A stretch of 5,557 bases of DNA. Source: an uncultured Lachnospiraceae bacterium (GTDB lineage Bacteria > Bacillota > Clostridia > Lachnospirales > Lachnospiraceae). Where the stretch lies: assembly GCA_948438565.1 (NCBI GenBank), contig CAOJLW010000158.1:1-5557 (forward strand). The letters are read 5' to 3'. Below the pieces are notes generated by a model. The model worked only from the letters and a program-made list of their open reading frames with translations. It did no database searches and was not told the origin of the DNA. Of this stretch, positions 4,223-5,557 are shown one piece after another; position 1 is the stretch's first letter, and each line of letters opens with the position of its first letter. The position numbers were made by a program, and so were the translations under genes.

Positions 4223-5557
4223 ATGGGAAAAGCAATGGAAACACAACGGGCCAAAACCAAAGAATTATATTTAAAACGCTTAAACAGGCATCATGACGAG
4301 CTGCGCTGGCTTTATATGGAGCTGTACCAAAATGATTCCATGTTTGCCGAATTATGTGAAAATATGATGCAGTTTTCCCTGAACCGGAATCCGGCATTGC
4401 AAGCATTGGACGCGGATAGGGAAGCGAATGCCAACTGGTATAAAACAAACGATATGCTGGGCATGATGTTTTATATTGACAATTTTGCCGGAAATATCAA
4501 AGGCGTCCAGGAAAAGCTGGATTATATTGAGCAATGCAATGTCAACTATATCCATTTGATGCCGTTTTTGGATACGCCAAAAGGGCGTTCGGACGGAGGG
4601 TATGCCGTATCGGATTTCCGAAAGGTGCAGCCTGATCTTGGCTCTATGGAGGATTTGGAACGGCTGACCGCGGCCTGTCACCAGCGCGGAGTCAATGTCT
4701 GTATGGATTTTGTGATGAACCATACTTCAGAGGATCATGAATGGGCGCAGCGTGCACGGGAAGGCGAAGGAGAATATATGAGCCGTTATTTCTTTTTTGC
4801 AGACAACACAATCCCTGCCATTTATGAACAGACGGTTCCACAGGTATTTCCGACAACGGCGCCGGGGAATTTTACGTGGCTTGCGGACGCCGGACATTTT
4901 GTGATGACGACTTTTTATCCGTATCAATGGGATTTAAACTACAAGAATCCAAGAGTGTTTAACGAAATGATGTACCATTTTTTGTACCTGGCCAACCGTG
5001 GGGTGGATATAATTAGGATTGACGCGGTTCCTTATATCTGGAAAGAGCTGCATACCAAATGCAGGAATCTGCCGCAGGTACATAACATTGTGCGTATGAT
5101 GCGCATGATAAGCGAAATTGTATGCCCAAGCGTCCTGCTGCTTGGCGAAGTGGTTATGGAACCGGAAAAGGTTGCGCCGTATTTTGGCACGATCGAAAAG
5201 CCGGAATGCCATATGCTCTATAACGTTACGACGATGGCGACAACCTGGCATACGGTGGCTACGAGAGACGTTCGTCTGTTAAAACGGCAGCTTGACATTG
5301 TAAACGCCCTGCCCAAAGATTACCTGTTTTTAAATTATCTACGCTGCCATGACGATATCGGATGGGGATTGGATTATAATTTTCTGAAACAGGAGGGATT
5401 GTTGGAACGTTCGCATAAAGACTATCTGAATGCCTATTTTCAGGGATATGCCGGCGCAAGCAAAAGCCGCGGAGAGCTTTACAACGCGGATCCGGTAACC
5501 GGAGACGCCCGGTTCTGCGGGACAACCGCCTCCATGTGCGGAATTGAAAAAGCCGGC
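4223..5557 (+). CDS. GH13 subfamily 4 (amylosucrase-like) glucosyltransferase/hydrolase, 3'-truncated by window edge
   Basis: The frame is open from ATG 4223 to the last base (445 codons, no stop). Amylosucrases are about 630 residues, so roughly the last 180 are missing. Amylosucrase transfers glucose from sucrose onto an alpha-1,4-glucan, releasing fructose; relatives hydrolyse sucrose. Seen: a helical N-terminal region (about 1-75) ending in WYKTNDMLGMMFYIDNFAG (72-90), typical of GH13_4; then the (beta/alpha)8 barrel with SDGGYAVSDFR (D124), DFVMNHTSEDHEWAQR (H167), the nucleophile D267 in DIIRIDAV with R265, the acid/base E309 in LLGEVV, and H376/D377 in CHDDIGWG. Relative to Neisseria polysaccharea amylosucrase (from memory: D144, H187, D286, E328, D393) spacing is almost identical, 43/100/42/68 against 43/99/42/65. 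Fructose-site counterparts F231, D378 and R430 are present. Odd: the residue matching Arg226, which lies near the acceptor sites, is Pro206. No signal peptide is visible, so it is cytosolic. It follows the sucrose-type permease and HPr; whether it acts on sucrose or sucrose phosphate is unknown. Confidence 0.88.
   Translation, partial: MGKAMETQRAKTKELYLKRLNRHHDELRWLYMELYQNDSMFAELCENMMQFSLNRNPALQALDADREANANWYKTNDMLGMMFYIDNFAGNIKGVQEKLDYIEQCNVNYIHLMPFLDTPKGRSDGGYAVSDFRKVQPDLGSMEDLERLTAACHQRGVNVCMDFVMNHTSEDHEWAQRAREGEGEYMSRYFFFADNTIPAIYEQTVPQVFPTTAPGNFTWLADAGHFVMTTFYPYQWDLNYKNPRVFNEMMYHFLYLANRGVDIIRIDAVPYIWKELHTKCRNLPQVHNIVRMMRMISEIVCPSVLLLGEVVMEPEKVAPYFGTIEKPECHMLYNVTTMATTWHTVATRDVRLLKRQLDIVNALPKDYLFLNYLRCHDDIGWGLDYNFLKQEGLLERSHKDYLNAYFQGYAGASKSRGELYNADPVTGDARFCGTTASMCGIEKAG

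Noticed and set aside
4352..5525. Several minus-strand frames opposite the GH13 gene
   Set aside because: The plus strand encodes an uninterrupted GH13_4 protein with correctly spaced catalytic residues; the antisense frames are shadows.
1..5557. Mobile element, CRISPR array, tRNA or rRNA
   Set aside because: No transposase or integrase motifs, no regularly spaced repeats, and no tRNA or rRNA signatures were seen on either strand.

Overview
The window looks like chromosomal DNA of a low-to-mid GC Gram-positive anaerobe, most likely a gut-type Clostridia/Lachnospiraceae relative. The grounds are strong GGAGG-like ribosome binding sites, an AT-rich intergenic region with a sigma-A-type promoter, a clostridial style of HPr, and a single-chain EIIBCA of the sucrose family. 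No taxonomic search could be run, so this is inference from sequence style.

Layout, all genes on the + strand: (1) positions 1-606, the C-terminal part of an MBL-fold hydrolase cut by the window edge, followed by a probable intrinsic terminator (618-638). (2) 607-1081, a 475-bp gene-free region. Its left part holds two strong hairpins (652-688, 727-760) that do not look like terminators. Its AT-rich right part holds a good promoter (1000-1028) and two LacI/CcpA-type palindromes exactly 100 bp apart (941-954, 1041-1054). (3) 1082-4100, an apparent operon: HAD-IIB (Cof-type) phosphatase, then a sucrose-type PTS permease EIIBCA 17 nt later, then HPr 35 nt later. (4) A hairpin (4149-4185), then a GH13 subfamily-4 (amylosucrase-like) gene starting at 4223 and running off the right edge with no stop, 445 codons present.

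Read together this is a sugar-utilisation locus, most likely for sucrose. HPr passes phosphate to the EIIA domain of the permease, the permease imports and phosphorylates the disaccharide, and two cytosolic enzymes act afterwards. The unusual point is the enzyme choice. Classical ScrA/SacP permeases are paired with a GH32 sucrose-6-phosphate hydrolase. Here the partners are a HAD phosphatase and an amylosucrase-type glucosyltransferase, an enzyme class that uses unphosphorylated sucrose. That raises the hypothesis of a PTS -> phosphatase -> amylosucrase route, or of a GH13_4 enzyme adapted to a phosphosugar. The HPr also lacks the regulatory Ser46, while the phosphorylatable His15 is intact. 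No mobile element, CRISPR array, tRNA or rRNA was seen.
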